64,000 nt of DNA from positions 1,488,001-1,552,000 of the forward strand of contig NZ_JABBGB010000002.1 in the NCBI RefSeq assembly GCF_012927185.1, in the 5' to 3' direction. Numbering within the stretch: position 1 is the stretch's first letter; every line of letters starts with the position of its first letter. The translations under genes were made by a program, and so were the position numbers. Shown here piece by piece: positions 36,136 to 44,913 of the stretch. This DNA comes from Pseudoflavitalea sp. G-6-1-2. GTDB lineage: Bacteria; Bacteroidota; Bacteroidia; Chitinophagales; Chitinophagaceae. Under the pieces are notes generated by a model that saw only the letters and a list, made by a program, of their open reading frames with translations, ran no database searches and was not told the origin of the DNA.

Positions 36136-36153
36136 TGTATAAGCACTTATACA
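36136..36153. promoter_or_regulatory. Perfect 18-bp palindrome, possible operator
   Basis: TGTATAAG, two central bases, then CTTATACA: 8-bp arms match exactly. It lies 111 bp upstream of the metalloprotease ATG (minus strand), a reasonable place for a dimeric regulator to bind. No T-run follows, so it is not a terminator. Confidence 0.45.
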
Positions 36154-36473
36154 TGGAAGTTTTTGTGATAAAACAATCAATTGACCTTCTGCCGGAGATA
36201 TGAGACGGAATCAGCATCGTTTTTCCTGCGGCCGTTCATCACATATCTTCTGAAACACAGTACAGATAAGGGGTTCATTGCAGCAGTAACACGATTGCGG
36301 GAAGTAGTATGCAGCGCCGGGCATTTCAGATACCCAATCACCTTTATGGACGAACGCCGTTTTTTGAATTACAAACAAGAGCAGTTGCGATGTGAAATCG
36401 ACGCCCCGGAAAGAAGGCCATGCCCATGCACTTATTTTTTTTCAGAAAGAAAATCGGATGGATGGCAGTTATA

Positions 36474-36496
36474 AAAAATCCCGGGCTTACCGGGAT
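36474..36496 (-). terminator. Terminator of the 74-residue protein gene
   Basis: Perfect 7-bp inverted repeat ATCCCGG / CCGGGAT (36478-36496) with a 5-nt loop, followed on the minus strand by TTTTTATA. It begins only 5 bp after the stop at 36502. Confidence 0.85.
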
Positions 36497-36501
36497 ATAT
36501 C

Positions 36502-36726
36502 TTACAGGAACCTGAAAACCCGGTTGCGGTATTCTTCAAAATCCTGTTCATTGGAGAAACGGTCAAAGGGTTGCTGGTTGCCCGAACGGTCTTCACGCAC
36601 CAGCACCACTTCGCAGCCACCGATGATGGTGCGGCGGGCCCGCTCGAAAATCAGTTCCAACTCCTGCTGGTCGCGGATGGTCTGCAACTCTTCCACGCGG
36701 TTCACTACAATTATATAATCTTCCAT
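36502..36726 (-). CDS. Small charged protein, unknown function
   Basis: 74 residues from the ATG at 36726 (MEDYIIVVNRVEEL). Highly charged with an Arg/Glu-rich middle (LELIFERARRTIIGG) and a C-terminal EEYRNRVFRFL; predicted soluble with no signal. I recognise no family. A terminator immediately follows, and the tricorn terminator precedes it, so it is probably transcribed alone. The frame extends 29 codons upstream through that terminator, which argues for the internal ATG. Confidence 0.6.
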   Translation of the reverse strand: MEDYIIVVNRVEELQTIRDQQELELIFERARRTIIGGCEVVLVREDRSGNQQPFDRFSNEQDFEEYRNRVFRFL

Positions 36727-36761
36727 ATTGTTTGCTTGCGGCAAATGTACAACCTGCCCAT

Positions 36762-36794
36762 AAAAAAGGCGCTCCGAAATTATCGGAGCGCCTT
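36762..36794 (-). terminator. Terminator of the tricorn-like protease gene
   Basis: Perfect 12-bp inverted repeat AAGGCGCTCCGA / TCGGAGCGCCTT (36766-36794) with a 5-nt loop and a following T-run on the minus strand, 22 bp after the stop at 36816. Confidence 0.92.
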
Positions 36795-36815
36795 CCTGAT
36801 TATGCATAGACATTT

Positions 36816-39800
36816 CTATTTCTTCAGCAATTCTTTCACAGCTGCTTCCAGCTGCGGATCGCGACCCGAAAGGAACGCTTCGTAATTAAGCGGCACAAGA
36901 ATATCCGGATCGAGTTGAAGGTTCTCAACCGGACGGTTTTCTTTTCCGATCACACCAATCTGCGGAATACCAAACACAATCGTAGGATCGATCTGAGTCT
37001 CCCACCACACTGCAGTTCCAGTTCCGGGCACCGGCATACCCACCAGTTTGCCGATTCCATTGTTCTTGTACGCATAAGGGAAAAGATGCGCATCACTGTA
37101 ATTGCCTTCTCCCATGATCACGATGCTGGGCTTAGACCAGCGATCCACCGGTTCAGTCACCGGCAATCTGTTGCCCTGTGGTGCAAATGTGAAATACGAT
37201 TTTCCACTCAGGAATGTATTGAGATCGTTGTGCAACCAGCCGCCACCGTTGAAGCGCGTGTCTACCACCAGCGCCTGCTTGTTGCGGTGTTTGCCCATCA
37301 CTTCATCGATCACAGTTCTGTAACTGCCATCGTTCATTCCCTGCACGTGTACGTATCCGAGTTTGCCACCGCTGAGACTGTCTACCATATCACTCATTTT
37401 CTTTACCCAGCGTTTGTAGAGCAGGTTGGCTTCATCTCCTGCATTGATAGGTTTTACCGATTCATCCCATCTTGTGCCTTTTGCAGGATCGAATACACTC
37501 AGCAATATCTCCTGATCCATTTTTCTGTTCAGCAACTGATCCCAGTCTGTTTGTGGAGTGATAGCTACCCCGTCGATCTTCTCGATGATGTTACCCGCGC
37601 GCACTTTGCTCGATGCTTTGTACAGCGGCCCGCCTTTGATCACCTCTCCTACTTTCACTCCATTGCCGGTGAAGGTTTCGTCCCAGAGAACACCGATGCT
37701 GGCAGTGTTGTCGCCACTCGGATTCTGTGGACTGTATCTTCCACCGGTATGTGAGCCGTTCAGCTCTCCCAGCATCTCACTCAGCAACTCCTGAAAATCG
37801 TAGTTGTTGGAAATATGCGGAAGGAAAACTGCATAGTCTTTTTTGTACTGCGCCCAGTTGACGCCATGGATAGCGGGATCATAGAATTTCGCTTTCACCT
37901 GACGCCATGCGTGATTGAAAATATAATCGCGCTCGGCGGCATTGTTCACAATCATTTCGGTGTTGATATTGATGGGCGAGATTTTTCCGGTCTCATCCAC
38001 CTTTATCAGGCTGCCACGATTGTTGAGGAATACAGCTTTCCCATCTTTGCTTATCTCCATGCCACTTCCACCACTGCCCAGTTTGGCCAGCAGCCTGGTT
38101 TGTTTGGTACGCGGCTCGGTTACCCAGAGATCGAATCCTTTTTCTACATATGCAAGCGTGTATATTTTGCTGCCGTCTGGTGTGATGGCATAATCGGAAA
38201 TAGTAGCGCTGGCGATGCTCAGTTTCAGCATGCGGCTTTCGAGATCGTTGAGATCGGGGCTCCAGGTTTTGAGCGCCGAATCGCGCTTCTCTCCTGCTTT
38301 CTTCACTGCCGAATCACCGGCAGATTTGTTTTTGGTGATGCGCTCTTCCTTTTCTTTCAGCAGATCGAAATCTTCTTTACTGAGCTGATATCTGTCGTAT
38401 GCTTCCTGATCGAAGAAGATGGCGTAGATATCCACTTCCCTTGAACCCTGGAATGCAAGCGACTTGCGGCCTTCCTTATAGTTGTTCCATGTGATGGCTT
38501 TTCCGTTCATGGCCCATTTGGCATTGCCTTCTCCGAATCCGCTTTTCACCGGATAGAACATGGAACCTGTTCCGTCGGATTTGATCATCACAACATTGCC
38601 GGCGCTGAATCCGAAATAACCATCAGGTGCGAGCAGGTACTTGCTGTCGGGGCTCCAGGCAAAATCGATATCGCCATCGGCGTAGCTGTAGTTGCGCCCC
38701 TGCGGAATGAGTGTGCGTGATTTTTTGGAAGCAAGATTGTATACTTTCAGAATATTTCTGTTCTCCCAGTAAGCCACTTCTTTTCCATCGGGAGAATATT
38801 TTGGATTGAACTCTTCAGCCGCTGTTCCGAGCAGCAGCTCTTCTTTCAGTACAGTGGATGCATAGAAATAAGGCTCTTCACTGCGCGTGAGGGTGCTGGT
38901 GTAGATATCCCAGTTGTCATTACGCTCTGCAGCATAGATAAGGGTTCTGCCATCGGGCGACCATTCTACCATTCGTTCCTGCTGTGGCGTATTGGTGATG
39001 CGTTTTGTTTGTGATCCTTCCACACTGGTTACGAAGATTTCACCATGTGTAACAAAGGCAATTTCTTTTCCGTTAGGACTCAATGAGAATTCGGTTACGT
39101 TGCCGTTGATGCGAACGTTCTTTTCTACCGCTTCGCGTCCGTCGTTGAAAATGCTTACGGCTATTTTCTTTGGCTGACCACCTTCGTTCAGCGTATAGAT
39201 CTCACCATTGTAAGTAAAGCAGAGCGTGTTGTTAGCAGACTTCGACAAATGACGCACCGGATGATCTTTGAACTTTGTCAGCTGCTCCGATTTTGCAGGA
39301 TCGCTGAGCGATACTTTGAAAATATTCTGAGCGCCGCCACCTTTCTCACTGAGCCAGTAAGCCTGATCGTCCGTTGCGAAAAGCGGATTATGGTCTTCTC
39401 CATTATAGTCAGATACTTTTTTATAGGTGCCTCCTTTGATATTGAACACCCATATATCGCGCGTTACGGAAGAGGTATGATGTTTCCTCAATGGATCTTC
39501 ATATCCTTTCCTGTCTTCAAAAATGATCTGCGATCCATCGCTGTTGTATTTGGCAGCATCCATGCCTGCAGCGCTCACCAGTATCGACTTTCCGCCGGTT
39601 ACAGGAACCTGATACAGATTGCGGAACATTCTGGAAGCGAAACGCACGCTGGTAGCGGGAGCATTTCTGGAGCTTCCGAAAAGCACGAATTTATTGTCTT
39701 TGGAAAAATCGTAGGGATAATCCGCGGAGCTGTTGGACGTAAGTCTCACGGGTGTTCCACCGGTTGCAGGCATTACAAAAACATCGAAGTTGCCGTAGCG

Positions 39801-40049
39801 GTCGCTGGCAAAAGCGATCTGCTTTCCATCGTTACTCCAGATGGGCATCATGTCGTGCGCTTCGTGAATGGTGAGCGGAGTAGCCACACCACCGGTTGCA
39901 TCCACACGATAGATGTCTCCTTTGTAGCCGAATACAATCGATTTACCGTCGGGGGAAATAGCCGGGTAGCGCAGCCATAGGGCATTGCCCTGTGCCTGAG
40001 CCGAAGTGTATAACCCCAGCAAAAAGAGCATAGATAGTAGGTTTCGCAT
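36816..40049 (-). CDS. Exported tricorn-like S41 family protease
   Basis: 1,077 residues, signal peptide ending SAQAQ (about residue 19). Beta-propeller repeats of the TolB/WD type run through about 25-560 (for example YPAISPDGKSIVFGY, PIWSNDGKQIAFASD). A helical tail-like region, a PDZ domain (GPLYKASSKVRAGNIIEKIDG) and a C-terminal S41 domain follow, with the nucleophile near Ser985 in GEGNYSDAHLFPYAY. Architecture and length match tricorn core homologues that finish peptide breakdown. Together with the metalloprotease and M1-like gene it suggests a protein-degrading region. A single gene with its own terminator. Confidence 0.93.
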   Translation of the reverse strand: MRNLLSMLFLLGLYTSAQAQGNALWLRYPAISPDGKSIVFGYKGDIYRVDATGGVATPLTIHEAHDMMPIWSNDGKQIAFASDRYGNFDVFVMPATGGTPVRLTSNSSADYPYDFSKDNKFVLFGSSRNAPATSVRFASRMFRNLYQVPVTGGKSILVSAAGMDAAKYNSDGSQIIFEDRKGYEDPLRKHHTSSVTRDIWVFNIKGGTYKKVSDYNGEDHNPLFATDDQAYWLSEKGGGAQNIFKVSLSDPAKSEQLTKFKDHPVRHLSKSANNTLCFTYNGEIYTLNEGGQPKKIAVSIFNDGREAVEKNVRINGNVTEFSLSPNGKEIAFVTHGEIFVTSVEGSQTKRITNTPQQERMVEWSPDGRTLIYAAERNDNWDIYTSTLTRSEEPYFYASTVLKEELLLGTAAEEFNPKYSPDGKEVAYWENRNILKVYNLASKKSRTLIPQGRNYSYADGDIDFAWSPDSKYLLAPDGYFGFSAGNVVMIKSDGTGSMFYPVKSGFGEGNAKWAMNGKAITWNNYKEGRKSLAFQGSREVDIYAIFFDQEAYDRYQLSKEDFDLLKEKEERITKNKSAGDSAVKKAGEKRDSALKTWSPDLNDLESRMLKLSIASATISDYAITPDGSKIYTLAYVEKGFDLWVTEPRTKQTRLLAKLGSGGSGMEISKDGKAVFLNNRGSLIKVDETGKISPININTEMIVNNAAERDYIFNHAWRQVKAKFYDPAIHGVNWAQYKKDYAVFLPHISNNYDFQELLSEMLGELNGSHTGGRYSPQNPSGDNTASIGVLWDETFTGNGVKVGEVIKGGPLYKASSKVRAGNIIEKIDGVAITPQTDWDQLLNRKMDQEILLSVFDPAKGTRWDESVKPINAGDEANLLYKRWVKKMSDMVDSLSGGKLGYVHVQGMNDGSYRTVIDEVMGKHRNKQALVVDTRFNGGGWLHNDLNTFLSGKSYFTFAPQGNRLPVTEPVDRWSKPSIVIMGEGNYSDAHLFPYAYKNNGIGKLVGMPVPGTGTAVWWETQIDPTIVFGIPQIGVIGKENRPVENLQLDPDILVPLNYEAFLSGRDPQLEAAVKELLKK

Positions 40050-40243
40050 GTGTTTAGTTGGTTTTCTTCATTTAAAGTAAGAAAAGATATGGTCTGAACA
40101 GTTTCATTTATGTATTAACGGGCATTAACCCGTGATGAATGAATTCGTCCGGGTCAAGATCGTTGAATGATAAGCCAATATCCCATTTCAAAGACACTAT
40201 ATTTATGCTTTAGTTGCAGGTTCATTATCAAAATCTTTTGGCT

Positions 40244-41683
40244 ATGTCCGCGAAAAAATATTCCATCGTATTGGCAGCGCTGCTTGCAGCGAATCTGGCA
40301 GGAGCACAGGAGGCGCCCAGGCCCGATGCTGCGAAAGACAAACGCATGAAATGGTGGCGTGAGGCCCGTTTCGGCATGTTCATTCACTGGGGCGTTTATT
40401 CGCAGTGGGGCGGCGTTTATCATGGTCACAATCAGGCAAGAGGTGGTGCGGAGTGGATCATGAACCGTTGCAAGATACCTGTTGCAGAATATCAGGAACG
40501 TGCAAAATCTTTCAATCCCACTCAGTACAACCCCGATGCATGGGTAAAGATGGCGAAAGAGGCAGGCATGAAATACATAGTGATCACCGCCAAACACCAC
40601 GATGGCTTTGCACTGTTCGATTCCAAGGCCAGCCAATGGGATATCACCGATGCCACTGCTTACAAAAAAGATCTGCTGAAGCCTCTTGCCGAAGCATGTA
40701 AAAAATATGGTGTGAAACTCGGCTTCTATTATTCGCAGGCGCAGGACTGGAACAATCCCGGCGGCTCTGTAGGAAGAAAGGAAATGCGCGAGGGATGGCC
40801 CAACCCCGACTCCGCAAAGATCGATGCATATACCAAAGATCATAGCGGACACTGGGATCCCATACAGGAAACAAAAACATTCGATCAGTATATCGATGAT
40901 GTTTCTGTACCACAGGTGAAAGAGCTGATGAGCAATTACGGAGACATCGCCGTACTCTGGTGGGATACACCCACTGCCATGACTGATGAAGCTGCCATCA
41001 AGTTGCAGGATGCACTTAAAACGCAGCCCAATATCATCACCAACGACAGGCTGAAGCGCCCAAACTTCCCCGGAGACACCAAAACGCCCGAACAGAAAAT
41101 CCCAAGCCTCGCCGAACTCGATGGCAAAGACTGGGAAACCTGCATGACCATGAACGGCAGCTGGGGCTACAAAAGCTGGGACAATAACTGGAAATCTACA
41201 GAAACGCTCATCCGCAACCTGGTGGACATTGCATCCAAAGGCGGCAACTATCTGCTGAATATCGGACCCAAAGAAGATGGAAGCCTTCCGCATGAAACCA
41301 TCGACCGCCTCCAGCAGATCAGCAAGTGGATGAAGACCAATCAGGAAGCCATCCATGCTACAAAAGCAAGCCCGCTCGCACCTGTGCAATGGGGAAGAGT
41401 AACCAGAAAAGACAACGGCGCAAACACTACTCTTTACTTCTCTGTATTCGAGTGGCCGAAAGATGGCAAACTCACCATCCCCGGACTCACCAACAAAGTA
41501 GTGAGTGCAAAAATACTGGGAGGAAAATCAGTGAAAACGGCTACAGCAAAGGATCTCGTGATCTCCCTGCCTGCTACTGCACCGGATGCCATTGCAACAG
41601 TGATCAGGGTTGACCTGAAAGGAAAAGTAGCAAATGCCAATACCGAATCGAAAGGAAAGATGAAGAGCGGCGAACTCGATTAA
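40244..41683 (+). CDS. Exported alpha-L-fucosidase (GH29)
   Basis: 479 residues from the ATG at 40244 (MSAKKYSIVLAALL); a start ten codons earlier would spoil the signal peptide, which ends GAQEA. GH29 hallmarks are present: FGMFIHWGVYSQWGG, KHHDGFALF, and the nucleophile at about Asp241 in VLWWDTP, followed by YLLNIGPKEDG and a C-terminal beta-sandwich (about 385-465). It hydrolyses alpha-L-fucosides from glycans in the periplasm. It is divergent from the tricorn gene, with 194 bp between, and is not linked to a SusCD pair in the window. Confidence 0.95.
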   Translation: MSAKKYSIVLAALLAANLAGAQEAPRPDAAKDKRMKWWREARFGMFIHWGVYSQWGGVYHGHNQARGGAEWIMNRCKIPVAEYQERAKSFNPTQYNPDAWVKMAKEAGMKYIVITAKHHDGFALFDSKASQWDITDATAYKKDLLKPLAEACKKYGVKLGFYYSQAQDWNNPGGSVGRKEMREGWPNPDSAKIDAYTKDHSGHWDPIQETKTFDQYIDDVSVPQVKELMSNYGDIAVLWWDTPTAMTDEAAIKLQDALKTQPNIITNDRLKRPNFPGDTKTPEQKIPSLAELDGKDWETCMTMNGSWGYKSWDNNWKSTETLIRNLVDIASKGGNYLLNIGPKEDGSLPHETIDRLQQISKWMKTNQEAIHATKASPLAPVQWGRVTRKDNGANTTLYFSVFEWPKDGKLTIPGLTNKVVSAKILGGKSVKTATAKDLVISLPATAPDAIATVIRVDLKGKVANANTESKGKMKSGELD

Positions 41684-41703
41684 GTTCACCTTTCACATAA
41701 TAC

Positions 41704-41747
41704 AAAACGCCGGTCCATTCTGAGTGGACCGGCGTTTTGATTTTTTA
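41704..41747. terminator. Bidirectional terminator between fucosidase and the 254-residue gene
   Basis: Perfect 14-bp inverted repeat from AAAACGCCGGTCCA to TGGACCGGCGTTTT (41704-41738), 7-nt loop, with T-runs on both strands. It serves the convergent genes ending at 41683 (plus) and 41752 (minus). Confidence 0.92.
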
Positions 41748-41751
41748 TCAA

Positions 41752-42516
41752 CTAGTTTATTTTAGAAACAAGTTTAGCCTTGCACCAATCGATGAGTACC
41801 AATTCATTCTTTGCAGCGAGCTTCAGCAACCCCTCGCTCGCTTCATCGAAATTTTGCAGGCATAATTCTCTGATGATGCCATTGGTAAAAGTTCCGTAGA
41901 AAGTGAACTGAGCTGAACGCAAAGCAAATCCATCCTGCACATACCCTGTATTGCCGGCAAAGGTAATAGCGCCGCGTTCTTTGATGCCTGCTGCATCACA
42001 GAACTTCTCAAAGTTAAGCGCGAGGTTACTGCGGTTGATCTCTCTTACATGGATGGCGCCGTAACCAGGAAGTTCAGGGGCTTTCCCATCGGGGAACAAC
42101 ACCGCTCCTACCGACACCAATTCAACCTGAATCAGCGGAAGCAATATTTCCGGCAGAAATTCAACCTGCCTCCAATCGTCTTCGCGCAGCTCCAATGTAA
42201 AATCATCGAACAGGGAAATATCTGTCAGTGCCGGCAATTCATTCGATATGGTAGGAAGTGAAAAACGGATCTTGTTGGGATCGAGATGATCGATGCTGAC
42301 CATTCGCAGCGTAAGTTTTCCGGTCTGTGAAAACTCCGACGCATAGATTGGATCTGCTTTCGCGATCTCCCACTTCTTTCCTGAAATGGTCAGCGTGGTC
42401 TGTTTGTCGAATGCTGCAGGAAGCTGCTCCAACGGCAGCTTGGTAGCGCCCATTACTTCACCTGTGGCTTCATTGATGAAGGTCACTTCAACTTCTGAGT
42501 TCTGTGGATTTGCCAT
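41752..42516 (-). CDS. Uncharacterised cytoplasmic protein
   Basis: 254 residues, no signal or membrane segment. The N-terminal half is beta-rich (VEVTFINEATGEVMGATKL, LTISGKKWEIAKADPIYA); the C-terminal half mixes helix and strand (NFEKFCDAAGIKERGAI). I recognise no family with confidence. It is the last gene of the long minus-strand run, 24 bp after the acetyltransferase gene, and ends at a strong terminator. Confidence 0.8.
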   Translation of the reverse strand: MANPQNSEVEVTFINEATGEVMGATKLPLEQLPAAFDKQTTLTISGKKWEIAKADPIYASEFSQTGKLTLRMVSIDHLDPNKIRFSLPTISNELPALTDISLFDDFTLELREDDWRQVEFLPEILLPLIQVELVSVGAVLFPDGKAPELPGYGAIHVREINRSNLALNFEKFCDAAGIKERGAITFAGNTGYVQDGFALRSAQFTFYGTFTNGIIRELCLQNFDEASEGLLKLAAKNELVLIDWCKAKLVSKIN

Positions 42517-42540
42517 GGGCCGAAGGTAGAAAAAAACTGT

Positions 42541-43050
42541 TTACTGCAATTGCTTCTGCAATTCCATGAAACCGAAATCGCCTTTTGCAGAAGATGATTT
42601 ATTGGAAAAAGGTTCCCAGTTACCGGTTGGAGCAAAGCCTTTGCGGCGATACCAATCGATCAGTTCTGCGCGAACGTCGATCACGGTAATGGTGAGTGTG
42701 GAGTAATTGTTTTCTTTCGCTAAGTTTTCGCCGAATTGCAGGAGCAATTTGCCGATTCCACCGGCCTGCGCATCAGGGGATACCGAGAGCATGCCCAGGT
42801 AGAGGGTTTCAGGTTTCTCTTCTATCAATACACATCCGAGTACTGTCGATTGCTCATCGCAGCATTTGTACATGCGTACACCGGGCTTTTGGATGAGATC
42901 GCTGAGCAGCGATTCGCTGGTTCTTTGTCCTTCCACGAGATGGCCTTCGGAGGTCCAGCTTTTTGATCCGGGTTTGCCTTCATATGCGCTGTTGATCACT
43001 GTTGTAACAGCAGCAATATCGGCGTCGGTAATCAGTGAAATTGTATACAT
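42541..43050 (-). CDS. GNAT family N-acetyltransferase
   Basis: 169 residues. The acetyl-CoA-binding motif A is clear: LSVSPDAQAGGIGKLLLQFGE (about 92-112), preceded by the beta-4 strand YLGMLSV, and followed by YRRKGFAPTG, the usual C-terminal strand. It transfers an acetyl group to an amine; the substrate is unknown. A 114-bp gap to the lipoprotein gene upstream is the longest in this run, so a separate promoter is possible. Confidence 0.92.
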   Translation of the reverse strand: MYTISLITDADIAAVTTVINSAYEGKPGSKSWTSEGHLVEGQRTSESLLSDLIQKPGVRMYKCCDEQSTVLGCVLIEEKPETLYLGMLSVSPDAQAGGIGKLLLQFGENLAKENNYSTLTITVIDVRAELIDWYRRKGFAPTGNWEPFSNKSSSAKGDFGFMELQKQLQ

Positions 43051-43164
43051 GCAATGTTTGGTTGGTACTGCAAGATACTGCCTCCTTCAATAAATTTATC
43101 ACCAACTTTTTGATGCTGTACCTTTGAAAGCCTTTGCAGCACGCGGTTACTACTGCTGGCCTCA

Positions 43165-43608
43165 TTAATTTGCACCCGGAGTAATGATGGCTTCTTTGCC
43201 GGTGCAGGGATTGGTCACTACCAGCTCATCTCCTTTGCCAGGTCGGAGGTGCAGCGTTATGAATGCCCGGTAAGGTGTTCCTGCATCGTTGATGAACTCG
43301 CCTTCAAAAGTTACGATCACAGTCCCGAACTGACTGCTGCGATTATCGATAGCGGTGGCAGCGACGAATTCGCTGATCGCACGTTTGTTATCGGTCACTT
43401 CTTTGGGGAGTATCAGTTTGCGGTCTTTGAACAAAACCTCAAAGTGGCTGTAAGTGCCAACAGAGAAATGGGATTTCTTTACGTAGTACACTTTCCAATG
43501 GTATACCCTGTTTTCAAACAGCAGCGTTTTTCTGGTGCCGTAACAGGATGTGAACAACACCACACACACCAGCACTATGATGGCAAGAAGAATAAGTTTC
43601 CAGGTCAT
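43165..43608 (-). CDS. Small predicted lipoprotein, unknown function
   Basis: 147 residues with a hydrophobic signal and lipobox LFTSC (Cys22). The mature part is beta-rich with a Ser/Thr-Gly character (FGTVIVTFEGEFINDAGTPYRAF). No family recognised. The start overlaps the stop of the beta-helix gene upstream by 4 bp (ATGA), which shows co-translation with it. Confidence 0.78.
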   Translation of the reverse strand: MTWKLILLAIIVLVCVVLFTSCYGTRKTLLFENRVYHWKVYYVKKSHFSVGTYSHFEVLFKDRKLILPKEVTDNKRAISEFVAATAIDNRSSQFGTVIVTFEGEFINDAGTPYRAFITLHLRPGKGDELVVTNPCTGKEAIITPGAN

Positions 43609-44882
43609 TTAAGTAAGGATTTATGTTGCAGGATATACTCGATCGCATTGCCAGGGCCTTCTTCTTTCAGTACTGCAAATCCTTCCTCATCCGTAATGCA
43701 TACTTCGGCCCGGAATACATCTTCGATGCTATGTGTGGCAGGTTGCTGCAACCATTCACTACCGGTATTGAGGTAGATGTTCATCCCCATTAAACTGATA
43801 GTGGCGCCTATTTCTCCGGCTTTCCGAATGAATACGCTCATATCATCTGCGAGAATCACTTTTGCATTGATGTTTGCATCGATATACAACTCGCCATGAT
43901 TGTACTTTGTCCAGAGCAGCTCTGTATTTACGGTGCCTCCGAAATAATGTACGTTGCCAAACAAATGGATGCACGGGCATTCCACTTTTCCATGCACAAC
44001 CAATGCAGGTGAATTGTCTGTATCGAAAGCCATGATGTATGAGGCTACCTGCAGGTTTTGAAGAAAGATGAAACCGAGTACAGTAATGCCTTCGGTTCCG
44101 GGCACAGCATAATCGAGCCGGAGCTTTTCAGTTGTAACAGCTGTTTCTGCGAGTAAGAAAAAAGCGTTCTCATGCCAGGTGGGGAAACGCCATTCATCCC
44201 ATACATCATACAAACGGTCTACACCGGGAATATCAGTGATATTGGGAAGATATGCCGCAGCCTCGCTGCGTGTAATCACTTTGAACCGGATGCCATCATA
44301 GTCGACGGTTTCCATGGGCGGCCGCGGTTCATTCGCACGAAGTGATTTTCGTTGTTGTTCCAATTGCTGCTCAGCTTGTTCGAGCATAGATTCTACAGCG
44401 GCAAATTTTTCTTTAAGCGTATCGTCCCATGCGTGGAGGTTCACCACTGCGTATTGTAAATTTTCCGTAGCCTGCTGCCGGATATTATCAGGCAGGGCTG
44501 CATTAACAGCAATGCCACGCATCGTATCGAGATAGTGAGCCTGACGTGGATCGTTGCTATCCTGCAGTAGCGTATCGAGCAGACTTAATGTATACAGTGT
44601 GGGCTTTCGTTGCAGTGATTGCAGCAGGCTTTCTTCAAAGATCCCGCCATCAAACGATTCGAGGAATTGACCGATTGGTCCGGGGCCTCCGTAATCAATA
44701 TCCGGGCTGCTCTCTATCAAGCGGAACAAAGGTTCCATAGCTTCCGCCGGATTCTCTAGTTCTTCGAGCTCCTCACAGAGAGGATATGCCGGATCAATGA
44801 AATCATATTTATTGCCGGATTGGTGTGCTTTCTGAATGCATTCTTCCAATTGCCGTATGATAGTTGAAACACCTGTATCCAT
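43605..44882 (-). CDS. Beta-helix-rung protein, paralogue A, unknown function
   Basis: 425 residues, cytoplasmic. An N-terminal helical domain (about 1-150) contains FEESLLQSLQRKPTLYTLSL, and a second part (about 260-350) has repeated short strands ending in Gly (ALVVHGKVEC, HLFGNVHYFGG, KYNHGELYIDANIN) as in stacked beta-helix rungs. Both parts resemble the genes at 44914-46053 and, for the rungs, 48447-50792. Context with a SMI1/KNR4-like gene suggests an immunity-like role; this is inference. It begins 31 bp after its paralogue. Confidence 0.78.
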   Translation of the reverse strand: MDTGVSTIIRQLEECIQKAHQSGNKYDFIDPAYPLCEELEELENPAEAMEPLFRLIESSPDIDYGGPGPIGQFLESFDGGIFEESLLQSLQRKPTLYTLSLLDTLLQDSNDPRQAHYLDTMRGIAVNAALPDNIRQQATENLQYAVVNLHAWDDTLKEKFAAVESMLEQAEQQLEQQRKSLRANEPRPPMETVDYDGIRFKVITRSEAAAYLPNITDIPGVDRLYDVWDEWRFPTWHENAFFLLAETAVTTEKLRLDYAVPGTEGITVLGFIFLQNLQVASYIMAFDTDNSPALVVHGKVECPCIHLFGNVHYFGGTVNTELLWTKYNHGELYIDANINAKVILADDMSVFIRKAGEIGATISLMGMNIYLNTGSEWLQQPATHSIEDVFRAEVCITDEEGFAVLKEEGPGNAIEYILQHKSLLK

Positions 44883-44913
44883 GTTTTTATTTTAGTTTAC
44901 CCTTTCGGTATGT

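Larger units (their letters stand above)
36026..36501. other. Intergenic region, no gene recognised
   Basis: 476 bp. It holds the perfect palindrome at 36136-36153, the terminator of the 74-residue gene (36474-36496) and the presumed promoter of the metalloprotease. An open plus-strand frame at 36181-36474 has no start context, no recognisable domain and low-complexity composition; I do not call it a gene. Confidence 0.5.

Noticed and set aside
36181-36474. 97-codon open frame in the gene-free region
   Set aside because: Low-complexity product, no recognisable start signal, and the frame ends at the terminator of the neighbouring gene.
39249-39980. 243-codon frame on the plus strand
   Set aside because: Antisense shadow of the tricorn-like protease.
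40154-41389. 411-codon open frame on the minus strand
   Set aside because: It lies antisense to the GH29 fucosidase, which has all family motifs; the antisense product is Cys/Phe/Ile-rich with no domain.
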